Source: UBA3069 sp050633465
GTDB lineage: Bacteria > Pseudomonadota > Alphaproteobacteria > Rhodobacterales > Rhodobacteraceae
Assembly: GCA_050633465.1 (NCBI GenBank)
Contig: JBOEGO010000011.1
Coordinates: 124,001-188,000 of the forward strand
Length of the DNA: 64,000 nt
Direction: 5' to 3'
Under the pieces are notes generated by a model. That model was given only the letters and a program-made list of their open reading frames with translations. It was not told where the DNA came from and did not search any database. Shown here piece by piece: positions 1 to 8,270 of the stretch. Numbering within the stretch: the first letter of the stretch is position 1; each line of letters begins with the position of its first letter. The translations under genes and the position numbers were made by a program.

Positions 1-262
1 CGCCCGTCAGCAAAATCACCGGCAACTCTGCATCAATGGCGCGCACATGTTCCAGTAAATGAAACCCGTCGCGCCCCGGCATCCGGATATCCGACAGGAT
101 AACCCCCTGAAAATCCGCCGCTATATGGTCCTTTGCCTCGATAAAAGACCCCGCCGGAACCGGATCCAGATCGGCCAGCTCTAGCGTCTGACACAGGGCC
201 GCGCGCACCGCCGGATCATCATCCACCACCAATACCCGTGCCAAATCCCTGTCCTGCATCAT
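1..262 (-). CDS. dctD: C4-dicarboxylate response regulator DctD-like, N-terminal part
   Basis: Only the receiver domain (about 87 residues) is inside the window; the gene runs off the left edge. The reading from ATG at 262 shows the acidic pocket (VLVVDDDPAVR, residues 10-20) and the phospho-acceptor Asp58 in LSDIRMPGRDG, followed by the LPVILLTG strand with the conserved Thr. Its start overlaps the stop of the upstream sensor kinase gene (ATGA), so the two are translationally coupled. A DctD-type regulator would carry a sigma-54 AAA+ domain and a Fis-type HTH beyond the edge; that part is not visible, so the DctD assignment rests on the kinase partner and the receiver sequence. Confidence 0.8.
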   Translation of the reverse strand, partial: MMQDRDLARVLVVDDDPAVRAALCQTLELADLDPVPAGSFIEAKDHIAADFQGVILSDIRMPGRDGFHLLEHVRAIDAELPVILLTG

Positions 263-2004
263 GCCGCGGCCTCCTCGCTCCATGGCTGTAACGTGACGCG
301 CAATTCCGCACCACCCGCCACATTCGCACCCGTAATATTGCCGCCAAAACTCTGCACCAAACCGTATGAAATCGACAGACCCAAACCCATGCCCTTGGCC
401 GCGCCAACCTCCTTGGTGGTGTAAAACGGATCAAAAATCCGCTCCGGCTCGGCAATGCCGCCGCCAGTGTCGCCCACCAAAACCGCAACCGGATCGCCCG
501 CAATGACCCGCAACCGCAACACGCGCTGCGCGCGGCCCGCCATGGCATCGGCCGCATTGGAAATCAGGTTCACCATCACCTGCCCCAATCGCACCTCGCC
601 GCCGCGCACCCATAGGGGGGCGTCGGGTGCAACCCAATCCACCCGCACCCCGTCACGCGTCAAACGCGCCGCCGTCAGATCCAGCGCCTGCCCGATCACC
701 GATACCATATCAACACGGCCCACAGGTTCGGATTCATTGCGCATAAAGCCACGCAAATTGCCAATGATCCGCCCCATGCGCCGCGCCAGATCACTGATCC
801 GCAACAGGTTCTCCCCCGCGCGCTCGGGCTTGCCCCGATCCAGAAACGCACTGCCGTTTTCGGCAAACTGCTGGATCGCCATCAACGGCTGGTTCAATTC
901 ATGGCTTAACCCCGCCGACATCTGCCCCAGCGCCGACAGCTTGCCCGCCTGCACCAGTTCGGCCTGTGCCCGCTTCAGCGCTGCCTCGGCTGCGATGCGC
1001 TCGGCCACCTCGCGGCGCAATGCGGTGTTGGCATCCGATAATTCCGCCGTGCGCGCACTCACCCGGCTTTCCAGCCGCGCATTGGCCAGCGTCAGCGTGC
1101 GCCGCCGCTCTGCCACCAGCCACAACACCGCACCAAACACCAGACAAACCGCCGCCACCACCGCCGCCTGCAAACTTGCCAACCGCTGCGCAGGGCCAAC
1201 ATCAATCAAGGCCTCGGCCCGCATCCCGATCACCGGCAATTCCCGCGCCAGATACAGCGCAGTCGACGGCACATAATCCGACCAGCCCTGTTGCCAGACC
1301 TCATGCCGCCCGATCCGGCGCACCGTCAAATCCGCCACGCCCCCCTGTGCCACCGGCAGCGGCGCAAACCCCGCGCCCACCCGCGCCCAGCCCAGCATTT
1401 CCGAACGGTTGGTGATGAACACCGGCCCGCCGCCCTGATCGGTGAAAAACACCGCCGGGCGTGCGCCGCGCCATTCGGTTTCGACCCGTTCAATATTGGC
1501 AATCACCCAAACCGCACCCGTGATCCGCCCCGATGCCGCAAACACCGGCGCGGCAAATTCATACACCCGCGCGCCCGCGTCCGACACGCCATGCCCCTCG
1601 CCCATTGCGCCCTGCATCGCCATGCGCTGCGCCGGATCATCGGATACATTCCCAACCCGCGTGCCATGCGCCGAGGCCAGAACCAAACCGTCGCGCCCCA
1701 CCACCAGCACATCCAGCGCGCCGGTTTTATCCGCTGCCGCCAGCAACAGCGCCCGCAAATCCGCGCCATGCCCGTTCAACAGGCCGCGCACATCGGGGTG
1801 TTCCGCCGTCAGCACCGCCAGTTGTTGATACAGTTGCAATTGCCCCGTCAGCCGGTCTGACGCCAGCGTCAAATCCGCCTCGCCGCGATCCGCCAAAGGG
1901 TCCAGCGCCTGACGATAGCCATAGGACCAGACCAGCGCCGCCGCCACAGCGACCGCCGCCAGAAACAGCGCGACCACCGCCAACCGTCTGCCATAGCCGC
2001 CCAT
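259..2004 (-). CDS. dctB: C4-dicarboxylate sensor histidine kinase DctB-like
   Basis: Membrane histidine kinase of 581 residues. I chose ATG at 2004 because a strong GGAGGAGG-type ribosome-binding site lies just before it; the longer open frame starting at 2058 adds 18 residues with no such signal. The order is an N-terminal membrane helix (about residues 9-28), a periplasmic Cache/PDC-like sensor of roughly 250 residues, a second membrane helix before a basic AERRR stretch, a coiled linker, a HisKA domain with the phosphorylated His in LSHELNQP, and a HATPase domain with N box (NLISNAADAM), G1 (GDTGGGIA) and G2 (GLGLSISYG). DctB kinases sense external C4-dicarboxylates and phosphorylate DctD. 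The exact ligand cannot be read from the sequence. Confidence 0.85.
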   Translation of the reverse strand: MGGYGRRLAVVALFLAAVAVAAALVWSYGYRQALDPLADRGEADLTLASDRLTGQLQLYQQLAVLTAEHPDVRGLLNGHGADLRALLLAAADKTGALDVLVVGRDGLVLASAHGTRVGNVSDDPAQRMAMQGAMGEGHGVSDAGARVYEFAAPVFAASGRITGAVWVIANIERVETEWRGARPAVFFTDQGGGPVFITNRSEMLGWARVGAGFAPLPVAQGGVADLTVRRIGRHEVWQQGWSDYVPSTALYLARELPVIGMRAEALIDVGPAQRLASLQAAVVAAVCLVFGAVLWLVAERRRTLTLANARLESRVSARTAELSDANTALRREVAERIAAEAALKRAQAELVQAGKLSALGQMSAGLSHELNQPLMAIQQFAENGSAFLDRGKPERAGENLLRISDLARRMGRIIGNLRGFMRNESEPVGRVDMVSVIGQALDLTAARLTRDGVRVDWVAPDAPLWVRGGEVRLGQVMVNLISNAADAMAGRAQRVLRLRVIAGDPVAVLVGDTGGGIAEPERIFDPFYTTKEVGAAKGMGLGLSISYGLVQSFGGNITGANVAGGAELRVTLQPWSEEAAA

Positions 2005-2114
2005 CGCTCCTCCTCCTGCAAAATACCGCCGCACCCTTATCCCCTCAGCCCGCCACACGCCAGTTTCAGGACCAATTTCCCGAACACAGCGCCGTTTCTA
2101 TGGATTCACCCCCC

Positions 2115-2141
2115 CGAAACATACGAAACATACGAAACACA
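2115..2141. repeat. Three tandem 9-bp repeats between lrp and dctB
   Basis: Three head-to-tail copies of CGAAACATA (2115-2123, 2124-2132) with a third slightly changed copy (2133-2141) lie in the 223-bp space between the lrp stop and the dctB start. They would fall in the upstream region or leader of dctB. Such direct repeats can be regulator sites, but nothing here proves it. I see no gene in the rest of this gap. Confidence 0.6.
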
Positions 2142-2227
2142 CGGGTTTTCATACGGTTTTTTCCGCGCCCCGCTTCACGCCCCGGCCTCACTGGCCCCAG
2201 CCCCCCGATTCTCCCCTATATTCTCCC

Positions 2228-2689
2228 CTATAATGGCAAGGCCGAGGTCGCCTTGATCTCCTCCATCGACAGCAGCGCGGTGACGTTATGCACCCGCACT
2301 TCGGCGATCAGCGCCTGATAGAATTCGTCATAGGCCCGCGCATTTCGCACCCGCACTTTCAATATGTAATCAATGTCGCCCGCCAGCCTGTGCGCCTCTT
2401 GCACTTCGGGGCGATTTTTCAATGCTGTCAGGAACTTACCCTGCCAATCCGCGTCATGTTCACTGGTGCGGATCAGCACGAAAAAACACGCCTCGAACCC
2501 CAGTTTTTCGGGGTCGATCGTCACGGTCTGCGCGCCCATAACACCGGCTTCGCGCATCTTTTTGATGCGGTTCCAGACCGGCGTTTTCGAACTGCCAACC
2601 TTGCGTGCGATCTCGTCCAGCGATTGCCCCGCATCCACCTGTAGCTCTGCCAGGATTTTCCTATCTGTGGCGTCCAATCGAACCGACAT
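2228..2689 (-). CDS. Lrp/AsnC family transcriptional regulator
   Basis: Protein of 153 residues, the usual length for the family. It has an N-terminal helix-turn-helix (LDATDRKILAELQ then SLDEIARKVGSSKTPVWNRI) and a C-terminal RAM/AsnC ligand-binding domain. I start it at ATG 2689 (MSVRLDATDRK); the open frame extends upstream to 2830, but that part does not look like the family. It is divergent from the sulfite-reduction operon starting at 2919 and probably regulates it or responds to an amino acid linked to it; this is inference from position. The shared 229-bp region contains an A/T-rich stretch around 2789-2806 of the kind Lrp proteins favour. Confidence 0.9.
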   Translation of the reverse strand: MSVRLDATDRKILAELQVDAGQSLDEIARKVGSSKTPVWNRIKKMREAGVMGAQTVTIDPEKLGFEACFFVLIRTSEHDADWQGKFLTALKNRPEVQEAHRLAGDIDYILKVRVRNARAYDEFYQALIAEVRVHNVTALLSMEEIKATSALPL

Positions 2690-2853
2690 TCTGCTAACCC
2701 CTTCCATATGGGAAATTCGTTTTGCACCCCGCAACCCACATGAACAAAGTTCCTTATTCACCGCAGGGTATGGTGTTTCAGGGGGAATATTTTCTATATT
2801 GATGCTCAAGTCAATGACCAGAGGGTCCACCCCTCCCCACTCTGGCGAAGAAC

Positions 2854-2946
2854 ATGAGCATCACAGCCCAAGCCGCTGTAATCGCACCTGTTTTCCGCAT
2901 AACGGATAGGAAACAACGATGCCACGGCCCTTTACGCCCAAAGTGA
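2854..2946 (+). other. Possible 30-codon leader ORF upstream of the cys operon
   Basis: An ATG at 2854 opens a 30-codon frame (starting MSITAQAAVIAPVFR) that ends with TGA at 2944-2946, inside and out of frame with the DUF2849 gene that starts at 2919. Its ribosome-binding site is weak (GCGAAGAAC). It could be a leader peptide whose translation affects the operon, a relic, or chance. Its only support is its position between the divergent promoter region and the first sulfur gene. Confidence 0.2.
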
Positions 2947-3224
2947 TCACCGCAAATGCCCTGCTTGAAGGTGACGTGATCTGGTTCACCAGCAAAGACG
3001 AATGGACCCGCGACATGGCCGCCGCCGAAATCCTCACGGACGAGGCCCACGCGACCCTGCGCCTGCTCGATGCAGAACGCCAACAAAATCAAGTGGTTGG
3101 TGCCTATCTGGCCGATGTCAACATTGATGGCGGCACCCCCGCACCCACTCATTTTCGCGAGGAATTCCGCCTGCGCGGCCCCTCCAATTATCCCAGCCAC
3201 GGCCGCGCCGCAGCAGAGGTGTAA
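2919..3224 (+). CDS. DUF2849 domain protein of the sulfite-reduction operon
   Basis: Small soluble protein of 101 residues, matching the DUF2849 family that in Rhodobacterales and related bacteria sits directly before the sulfite/nitrite reductase gene. Recognisable parts are KVITANALLEGDVIWFT near the N terminus and EEFRLRGPSNYPSHG near the end. It is preceded by an AGGAAA ribosome-binding site and ends 1 base before the cysI start. No enzymatic motif is visible. A helper role in siroheme protein maturation or electron transfer is suggested only by constant linkage. Confidence 0.85.
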   Translation: MPRPFTPKVITANALLEGDVIWFTSKDEWTRDMAAAEILTDEAHATLRLLDAERQQNQVVGAYLADVNIDGGTPAPTHFREEFRLRGPSNYPSHGRAAAEV

Positions 3225-3225
3225 C

Positions 3226-4893
3226 ATGTATCGCTATTCCGAATTCGACGACGCCTTTCTGGCCGCCCGCAACGCCCAATTCCGCGCGCAGGTCGCACGC
3301 CGCATTGACGGTTCCCTGACCGAAGACGAATTCAAACCGCTGCGTTTGATGAACGGTCTGTATTTGCAGCTGCACGCCTATATGTTGCGGGTCGCCGTGC
3401 CCTATGGCACCCTATCCGGTGCGCAAATGCGCCAACTCGCCCTGCTGGCAGAGAAGTGGGACAAGGGCTACGGCCATTTTACCACCCGTCAGAACATCCA
3501 GTATAACTGGCCGAAACTGAACGATGTGCCCGATATGCTGGATGCCTTGGCAGAGGTCGGCCTGCACGCGATCCAGACCTCGGGCAACACCATCCGCAAC
3601 GTGACCGCCGATCATTTCGCCGGTGCCGCCGCCGATGAAATCGCCGACCCCCGCCCCGTGGCCGAACTGATCCGCCAGTGGTCCACCGACCACCCCGAAT
3701 TCCAGTTCCTGCCGCGCAAATTCAAGATCGCAATCACGGGGTCCGAACACGACCGCGCCGTGACCCGCGCCCATGACATCGGGTTGCGTATGGTCGAACA
3801 AGACGGCGCCGCAGGGTTCGAAGTTATTGTTGGTGGCGGCCTTGGCCGAACACCAATGATTGGAAAAGTTATCAAGGACTTCTTGCCCAAAGCTGATCTA
3901 TTACCTTACCTCGAGGCCATCGTCGCCGTCTACAATGTGCTGGGCCGTCGCGACAACAAATACAAGGCGCGGATCAAGATCACCGTGCATGAAAACGGCA
4001 TCGAAAAAATTCGCGAACTGGTAGAGGCGAAATACGCCGAAATCCGCCCCGCCTTTACAGGTATCGACCAGCAAATGCTGGCCGGGATCGAGGCACAGTT
4101 CGCCCTGCCCGATTTCACCGACCGCGACACCCAACCCTATGATGTTGCTTATAAAAATGACCCTGTGTTTCGTGCCTGGGCCGATACCAACCTGACCGCG
4201 CACAAACGCGATGACCACGCAATCGTCACCGTCAGCGTCAAGGCCCACGGCGCCACGCCGGGTGATGCCACCGCCGAACAAATGCGCCTGCTGGCCGATC
4301 TGGCGGCGCAATATGGCCATGACGAATTGCGCATCAGCCACGAGCAGAACGTGATCATCCCCCATGTCGCCCGCGCCGATCTGCCCGCGCTTCATGCGGC
4401 GCTGAAAGCCGCCGAACTGGGCACCGCAAATGTCGGCCTGATTTCCGATATCATCGCCTGCCCCGGCATGGATTACTGCGCGCTGGCAACCGCCCGCAGC
4501 ATCCCGATTGCACAGGAAATATCTAACCGTTTCAATGAATTGAAGCTGGAACATGATGTTGGACCGCTCAAGCTGAAAATCTCGGGCTGCATCAACGCAT
4601 GCGGTCATCACCATGTCGGGCATATCGGCATTCTGGGGCTGGATCGTGGCGGGGTTGAAACCTACCAGATCACCCTTGGCGGTGATGGAACCGAGGATGC
4701 GGCACTGGGCGAACGCACCGGACCGGGTTTTTCCTACGAGGAAATCACCCCCGCGATCGAACGCATCGTTCTGGCCTATCTGGAACAGCGCGACAGCGCC
4801 GAGGAGACTTTCCTTCAGGCCTATCGCCGCCTTGGCCTTGCCCCGTTCAAGGCCGCGCTTTATCCGGAGGCGAACGAGAAAAATGCCGCTTGA
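3226..4893 (+). CDS. cysI: Ferredoxin-type sulfite/nitrite reductase (siroheme, 4Fe-4S)
   Basis: Protein of 555 residues, the usual length for assimilatory sulfite or nitrite reductases of the CysI/NirA superfamily. It carries the two cysteine pairs that hold the siroheme-bridged 4Fe-4S cluster, C-x5-C in CPGMDYC (about residue 413) and C-x3-C in SGCINACGHHHVGH (about residue 456). The neighbouring cysH and DUF934 genes point to reduction of sulfite to sulfide in cysteine synthesis rather than nitrite reduction. ATG 3226 is preferred over the in-frame upstream start at 3070, which lies inside DUF2849. The 3' end overlaps cysH by 11 bases. Bases about 3820-3915 use less GC-biased codons than the surroundings. 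Confidence 0.92.
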   Translation: MYRYSEFDDAFLAARNAQFRAQVARRIDGSLTEDEFKPLRLMNGLYLQLHAYMLRVAVPYGTLSGAQMRQLALLAEKWDKGYGHFTTRQNIQYNWPKLNDVPDMLDALAEVGLHAIQTSGNTIRNVTADHFAGAAADEIADPRPVAELIRQWSTDHPEFQFLPRKFKIAITGSEHDRAVTRAHDIGLRMVEQDGAAGFEVIVGGGLGRTPMIGKVIKDFLPKADLLPYLEAIVAVYNVLGRRDNKYKARIKITVHENGIEKIRELVEAKYAEIRPAFTGIDQQMLAGIEAQFALPDFTDRDTQPYDVAYKNDPVFRAWADTNLTAHKRDDHAIVTVSVKAHGATPGDATAEQMRLLADLAAQYGHDELRISHEQNVIIPHVARADLPALHAALKAAELGTANVGLISDIIACPGMDYCALATARSIPIAQEISNRFNELKLEHDVGPLKLKISGCINACGHHHVGHIGILGLDRGGVETYQITLGGDGTEDAALGERTGPGFSYEEITPAIERIVLAYLEQRDSAEETFLQAYRRLGLAPFKAALYPEANEKNAA

Positions 4894-5641
4894 GGCCCCT
4901 TCCGTCACCACCTCGGCGACGCGCATCCCCGAGCGCGTCACCGCGCTGAATGACCGATATAATCACCACGCAGCCAGTGCGGTGTTACGCCATGCGCTGA
5001 GTGATCCGCAGGTGGGCAATATTGCGCTTGTGTCGTCCTTTGGGGCGGAAAGCGTGGTTTTGCTGCACATGCTGGCCATGGTCAGCCGCAAGGTGCCGGT
5101 CATCTTTATCGACACCCAGATGCTGTTTCCGGAAACCCTGCAATATCAACGGGATCTGGCCGAAAAGCTGGAATTCGAGGACATGCGCGTGATCCGCACC
5201 GACCCCGCGCAACTGGCCAAACGCGACCCCTACGGCGCATTGCACCTGTCCAATACCGATGCCTGCTGCGCCCTGCGCAAAACCGAGCCATTGGAACGCG
5301 CCCTGCAGGGGTTTGATTCATGGATCACAGGGCGTAAACGCTTTCAGGGCGACAGCCGCTCCACGCTGGATTTCTTTGAGTCCGAAGAAGACCGCCGGAT
5401 CAAGGTTAACCCATTGGCGCATTGGGATAAAACCGATGTGCGCGACTATATGATCAACAACCGCCTGCCCCGTCACCCGCTGGTGGCACAGGGCTATCCC
5501 TCGATCGGCTGTGCGCCCTGCACATCCCCCGTCAAGGAAGGCGAGGACGAACGCGCCGGACGCTGGCGTGGCAGTGATAAAACCGAATGCGGCATCCACA
5601 TCGTGGACGGGCGCGTGGTAAGACAAGGACCAAACCCATGA
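4883..5641 (+). CDS. cysH: Phosphoadenylyl/adenylyl-sulfate reductase
   Basis: Protein of 252 residues that reduces activated sulfate (APS or PAPS) to sulfite for cysteine synthesis. It has the ATP-sulfurylase-like N motif FGAESVVLLHML, the cysteine pair in TDACCALRK and CAPC, and a C-terminal ECGIH cysteine. The CC...CxxC pattern is that of 4Fe-4S enzymes that mostly use APS, so an APS reductase is more likely than a PAPS-only enzyme. Start ATG 4883 lies within the end of cysI (11-base overlap), implying coupling; the longer open frame upstream is the out-of-frame part of cysI. The stop overlaps the next gene in an ATGA. Confidence 0.9.
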   Translation: MPLEAPSVTTSATRIPERVTALNDRYNHHAASAVLRHALSDPQVGNIALVSSFGAESVVLLHMLAMVSRKVPVIFIDTQMLFPETLQYQRDLAEKLEFEDMRVIRTDPAQLAKRDPYGALHLSNTDACCALRKTEPLERALQGFDSWITGRKRFQGDSRSTLDFFESEEDRRIKVNPLAHWDKTDVRDYMINNRLPRHPLVAQGYPSIGCAPCTSPVKEGEDERAGRWRGSDKTECGIHIVDGRVVRQGPNP

Positions 5642-6006
5642 GCGTGATCGTAACCGACAGCGGATTTGCCGCCGATGACCTGCCCGCAGATGCCGCGCTG
5701 GTGCTGCCATCCGACACCGATCCGGCCAGCCTGAGCGGTATCAACGCCGCCGCCATCACGGTGGAATTCCCCAGTTTCGCGGATGGGCGCGGCTTTACCA
5801 TCGCCCGTGCCCTGCGTGATATGGGGTTCACGGGCCGTTTGCGTGCCCGTGGCCATGTGATCGCCGATCAATACGCCATGGCGCGCCGTGCGGGCTTTGA
5901 CGAGGTCGAAATCAGCGATGATCTGGCCGCCCGCCAGCCACAGGACCAGTGGGTATTCCGCGCCGACTGGCAGGCGCACAACTATCAGGCGCGGTTGCGC
6001 GGCTGA
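5638..6006 (+). CDS. DUF934 family protein (sulfur assimilation)
   Basis: Protein of 122 residues of the DUF934 family, routinely encoded next to sulfite reductase and APS reductase in proteobacteria. The family core is visible as ITVEFPSFADGRGFTIARAL and the tail DDLAARQPQDQW. No catalytic motif is evident. An accessory or electron-transfer role in sulfite reduction has been proposed for the family from linkage only. The ATGA overlap with cysH makes it the fourth gene of a tightly coupled operon. Confidence 0.88.
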   Translation: MSVIVTDSGFAADDLPADAALVLPSDTDPASLSGINAAAITVEFPSFADGRGFTIARALRDMGFTGRLRARGHVIADQYAMARRAGFDEVEISDDLAARQPQDQWVFRADWQAHNYQARLRG

Positions 6007-6035
6007 TCCGCACGCCGCCCCGCTTTTCCTTTCAT

Positions 6036-6049
6036 CTGACCCAGATCAA
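6036..6049. promoter_or_regulatory. Degenerate FNR-type palindrome upstream of fpr
   Basis: CTGAC-CCAG-ATCAA resembles the FNR/FnrL consensus TTGAT-N4-ATCAA, with one perfect and one poor half-site. It lies 43 bases before the fpr start in the 85-bp gap after the DUF934 gene. Oxygen or redox control of fpr is plausible but unproven. Confidence 0.25.
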
Positions 6050-6091
6050 AGATAACCAGAGGATGCCGGTTTACCCATCGGCAGAACATCA

Positions 6092-6949
6092 ATGACGCAG
6101 AGTGCAAACGTGACCGAAGCAAATACAGACACCGCCCGCGCGAAACCGCATCTGCCCGATGCCCAAACCGTAACCGAGGTAAAGCATTGGACCGACAGGT
6201 TGTTTTCCTTTCGTGTGACGCGCCCTGCGTCGATGCGGTTCCGGTCCGGTGAATTTGTGATGATCGGCTTGATGGGCGATCCCGACCCCAAAACCGGCAA
6301 GCAGAAACCGCTGTTGCGCGCCTATTCCATTGCCTCCCCTTCATGGGACGAGGAGTTGGAATTCTATTCGATCAAGGTGCAGGACGGCCCGCTGACCAGC
6401 CGGTTACAGCATATCGAGGTTGGTGATGAAATCATCCTGCGCCCCAAACCTGTGGGCACGCTGGTGCATGACGCGCTGTTGCCCGGCAAACGGGTCTGGT
6501 TCTTTGCCACTGGCACCGGTTTTGCGCCCTTTGCCTCGCTGCTGCGCGATCCGCAAACCTATGAAGATTACGACGAGGTGATCATAACCCACACCTGCCG
6601 CGAGGTTGGCGAGCTGGAATATGGCAAGCAGTTGATCGAGGATATTCGCGCCGATGAGATGCTGAACGAATTGATCGGCACCGATAATCTGGCCAAGTTG
6701 AAGTATTACCCGACCACCACCCGCGAGGACAGCCCAAAGATGGGCCGCATCACCGATCTGATGCGTTCGGGCGCAGCCTTTGCCGATCTGGGTGTGGACC
6801 CGATCAACCCCGAATCTGATCGCGCCATGGTCTGTGGCAACCTTGCTTTCAACATTGAAATCAAGGAGTTGCTAGAGGGATACGGGCTGACCGAGGGCGC
6901 CAATTCCAAACCTGCCGAATATGTGGTGGAAAAGGCGTTTCTGGACTGA
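6092..6949 (+). CDS. fpr: Ferredoxin/flavodoxin-NADP+ reductase
   Basis: FAD enzyme of 285 residues that exchanges electrons between NADPH and ferredoxin. It shows the FAD-binding RAYSIASP motif (about residue 76) and the NADP-binding TGTGFAPFAS (about residue 142), and ends in a conserved aromatic-free EYVVEKAFLD tail typical of the bacterial subclass I enzymes. The first 25 residues look like a loose extension beyond the family core, so a start slightly further in is possible. The location directly after the sulfite-reductase operon suggests it supplies reduced ferredoxin for CysI. Confidence 0.9.
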   Translation: MTQSANVTEANTDTARAKPHLPDAQTVTEVKHWTDRLFSFRVTRPASMRFRSGEFVMIGLMGDPDPKTGKQKPLLRAYSIASPSWDEELEFYSIKVQDGPLTSRLQHIEVGDEIILRPKPVGTLVHDALLPGKRVWFFATGTGFAPFASLLRDPQTYEDYDEVIITHTCREVGELEYGKQLIEDIRADEMLNELIGTDNLAKLKYYPTTTREDSPKMGRITDLMRSGAAFADLGVDPINPESDRAMVCGNLAFNIEIKELLEGYGLTEGANSKPAEYVVEKAFLD

Positions 6950-6989
6950 TCTGCCAGACGGCATCCACCAGACAACATCCGAATGAACG

Positions 6990-7021
6990 GGCCGCGCTTT
7001 GATTTCAGGCGCGGCCTTTTT
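6990..7021 (+). terminator. Terminator after fpr
   Basis: GGCCGCGC (6990-6997) pairs with GCGCGGCC (7009-7016) and is followed by TTTTT. It ends the cys-fpr transcription. Confidence 0.85.
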
Positions 7022-7043
7022 CGTGGCGACACGACCTGCAAAG

Positions 7044-7073
7044 AAAAAGGGCGACCCGCAGGCCGCCCCCTTT
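7044..7073 (-). terminator. Terminator after the alanine-repeat gene
   Basis: Read on the minus strand, a GGGCG/CGCCC stem with A/T flanks is followed by a run of five T, 20 bases beyond the stop of the gene at 7094. It faces the fpr terminator. Confidence 0.65.
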
Positions 7074-7093
7074 AAACACATCATCGAAACACC

Positions 7094-8080
7094 TTAAAAT
7101 CCAAGGGCTTCGCGGGCCTTGGCCAGTGTCTCTTTCAGCAGCTCGGGGTTTTCCTGTGCCTTGCTCAGGCCGGTTTTCAGCATGGTTTTCTGCATTCCGC
7201 CAAGGGAGGAGTTGTCGATATATTCGGCAACCTTTTCCATATTGAACCCGTCAACCGTGAACAGTTCCTTGGTTTCTTCTGTGGCTGCCATCGCGGTTTC
7301 AGCACCAGCATTGGTTGCCGCTTCGGTCGCAGCCGAGGCCGCATCCGTTGCCGCATCCGCAGCCGAACCTGCCGCATCCGCCGCCGAACCGGCCGCATCA
7401 GAGGCAGCCGCAGCCGCATCGGAGGCCGTCTGCGCCGCCACATCGGTCGTGTCAACCGCTGCATCAACAGCCGCATCAGCCGCACTTGCCGCTGCTTCGG
7501 TGGCCGCGTTTGCCGCATCCGCAGCCGCATCAGTCGCCGCTGTGGCCGCATCCGCAGCGGAATCTGCTGCAGCAGCGGCAGCATCTGTGGCGGTTTCTGT
7601 GGCCGCTACAGTCGCATCCGCAGCAGCGGTCGCCGCATCGGTGGCTGCCGTGGTCGCGGCGCTGGCCGCATCGCTTGCTGCGTCAGCTGCATCCGTGGCC
7701 GCATCAGCCGCTGCTGTGGCCGCTTCGCTTGCCGTTTCGGTTGCCACTTCGGCCGCTTCGGTGGCTGCCTCGGTGGCGGCTTCGGCCGCGTCACCGGCTG
7801 CATCGGCCGCTGCTGTGGCCGCATCTGCTGCTGCATCCGCTGCTTCTGTGGCGGCTTCACCGACCGCATCGGCAGCCTCGCTGGCTGCGTCTGTGGCCGC
7901 TTCGGCCGCATCCGTGGCCGCATCCGCAGCTGCGCCTGCCGCGTCACCGGCTGAATCAGCGACCTGTTCGGTGGTGGTTTTCACGGCCTCAACCGTTTCA
8001 TCCAGCGATTTGCCGGACAGCACGAAATAGCCCCCGACAACCACAACAACGCCCACAACAACCCAAAGAGATTTTTTCAT
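7094..8080 (-). CDS. Membrane-anchored alanine-rich repeat protein, unknown function
   Basis: Protein of 328 residues from ATG 8080 (MKKSLWVVVG). Residues 5-21 are a single hydrophobic helix after MKK. About residues 40-255 are almost only Ala, Asp, Glu, Thr and Ser in variants of AADAATDAAEAAT, with an acidic residue every three to four positions, which predicts one long acidic helix or weak coiled coil. The last 60 residues are ordinary sequence (FTVDGFNMEKVAEYIDN, then QENPELLKETLAKAREALGF) and may form a small helical domain. There is no Cys and almost no aromatic residue in the repeat. I do not recognise the family. It could be a periplasmic spacer or stress-protection protein of LEA-like character. 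The opposite strand is also open, a by-product of the GCN-rich repeat. Confidence 0.8.
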   Translation of the reverse strand: MKKSLWVVVGVVVVVGGYFVLSGKSLDETVEAVKTTTEQVADSAGDAAGAAADAATDAAEAATDAASEAADAVGEAATEAADAAADAATAAADAAGDAAEAATEAATEAAEVATETASEAATAAADAATDAADAASDAASAATTAATDAATAAADATVAATETATDAAAAAADSAADAATAATDAAADAANAATEAAASAADAAVDAAVDTTDVAAQTASDAAAAASDAAGSAADAAGSAADAATDAASAATEAATNAGAETAMAATEETKELFTVDGFNMEKVAEYIDNSSLGGMQKTMLKTGLSKAQENPELLKETLAKAREALGF

Positions 8081-8270
8081 GGTTAACTCCCCACAACTAT
8101 ACGCCCGTGACATCCCGCCCGGGCTTTTCAGTTAACGGCTTGTCAAATGCGACGTAGCCCCGCAAGATTCAAGTGGAAAACCTTGCAACACTTCCCCCTA
8201 GCAAAGATTTGCCGCTTGAAGGCGCGCCATATCAGGTCTAGATTGCAACCTCGAAATTCAATGGCAATCG

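Noticed and set aside
455..1860. Several plus-strand frames opposite dctB
   Set aside because: Shadows of a GC-rich gene with clear kinase motifs on the other strand; their products are Arg/Pro/Ser-rich and featureless.
7119..8157. Long plus-strand frames (about 300 and 280 codons) opposite the alanine-repeat gene
   Set aside because: They mirror the GCN-rich repeat: one reads as Ala/Ser/Val, the other as Pro/His/Arg low complexity; no ribosome-binding site or family sequence.
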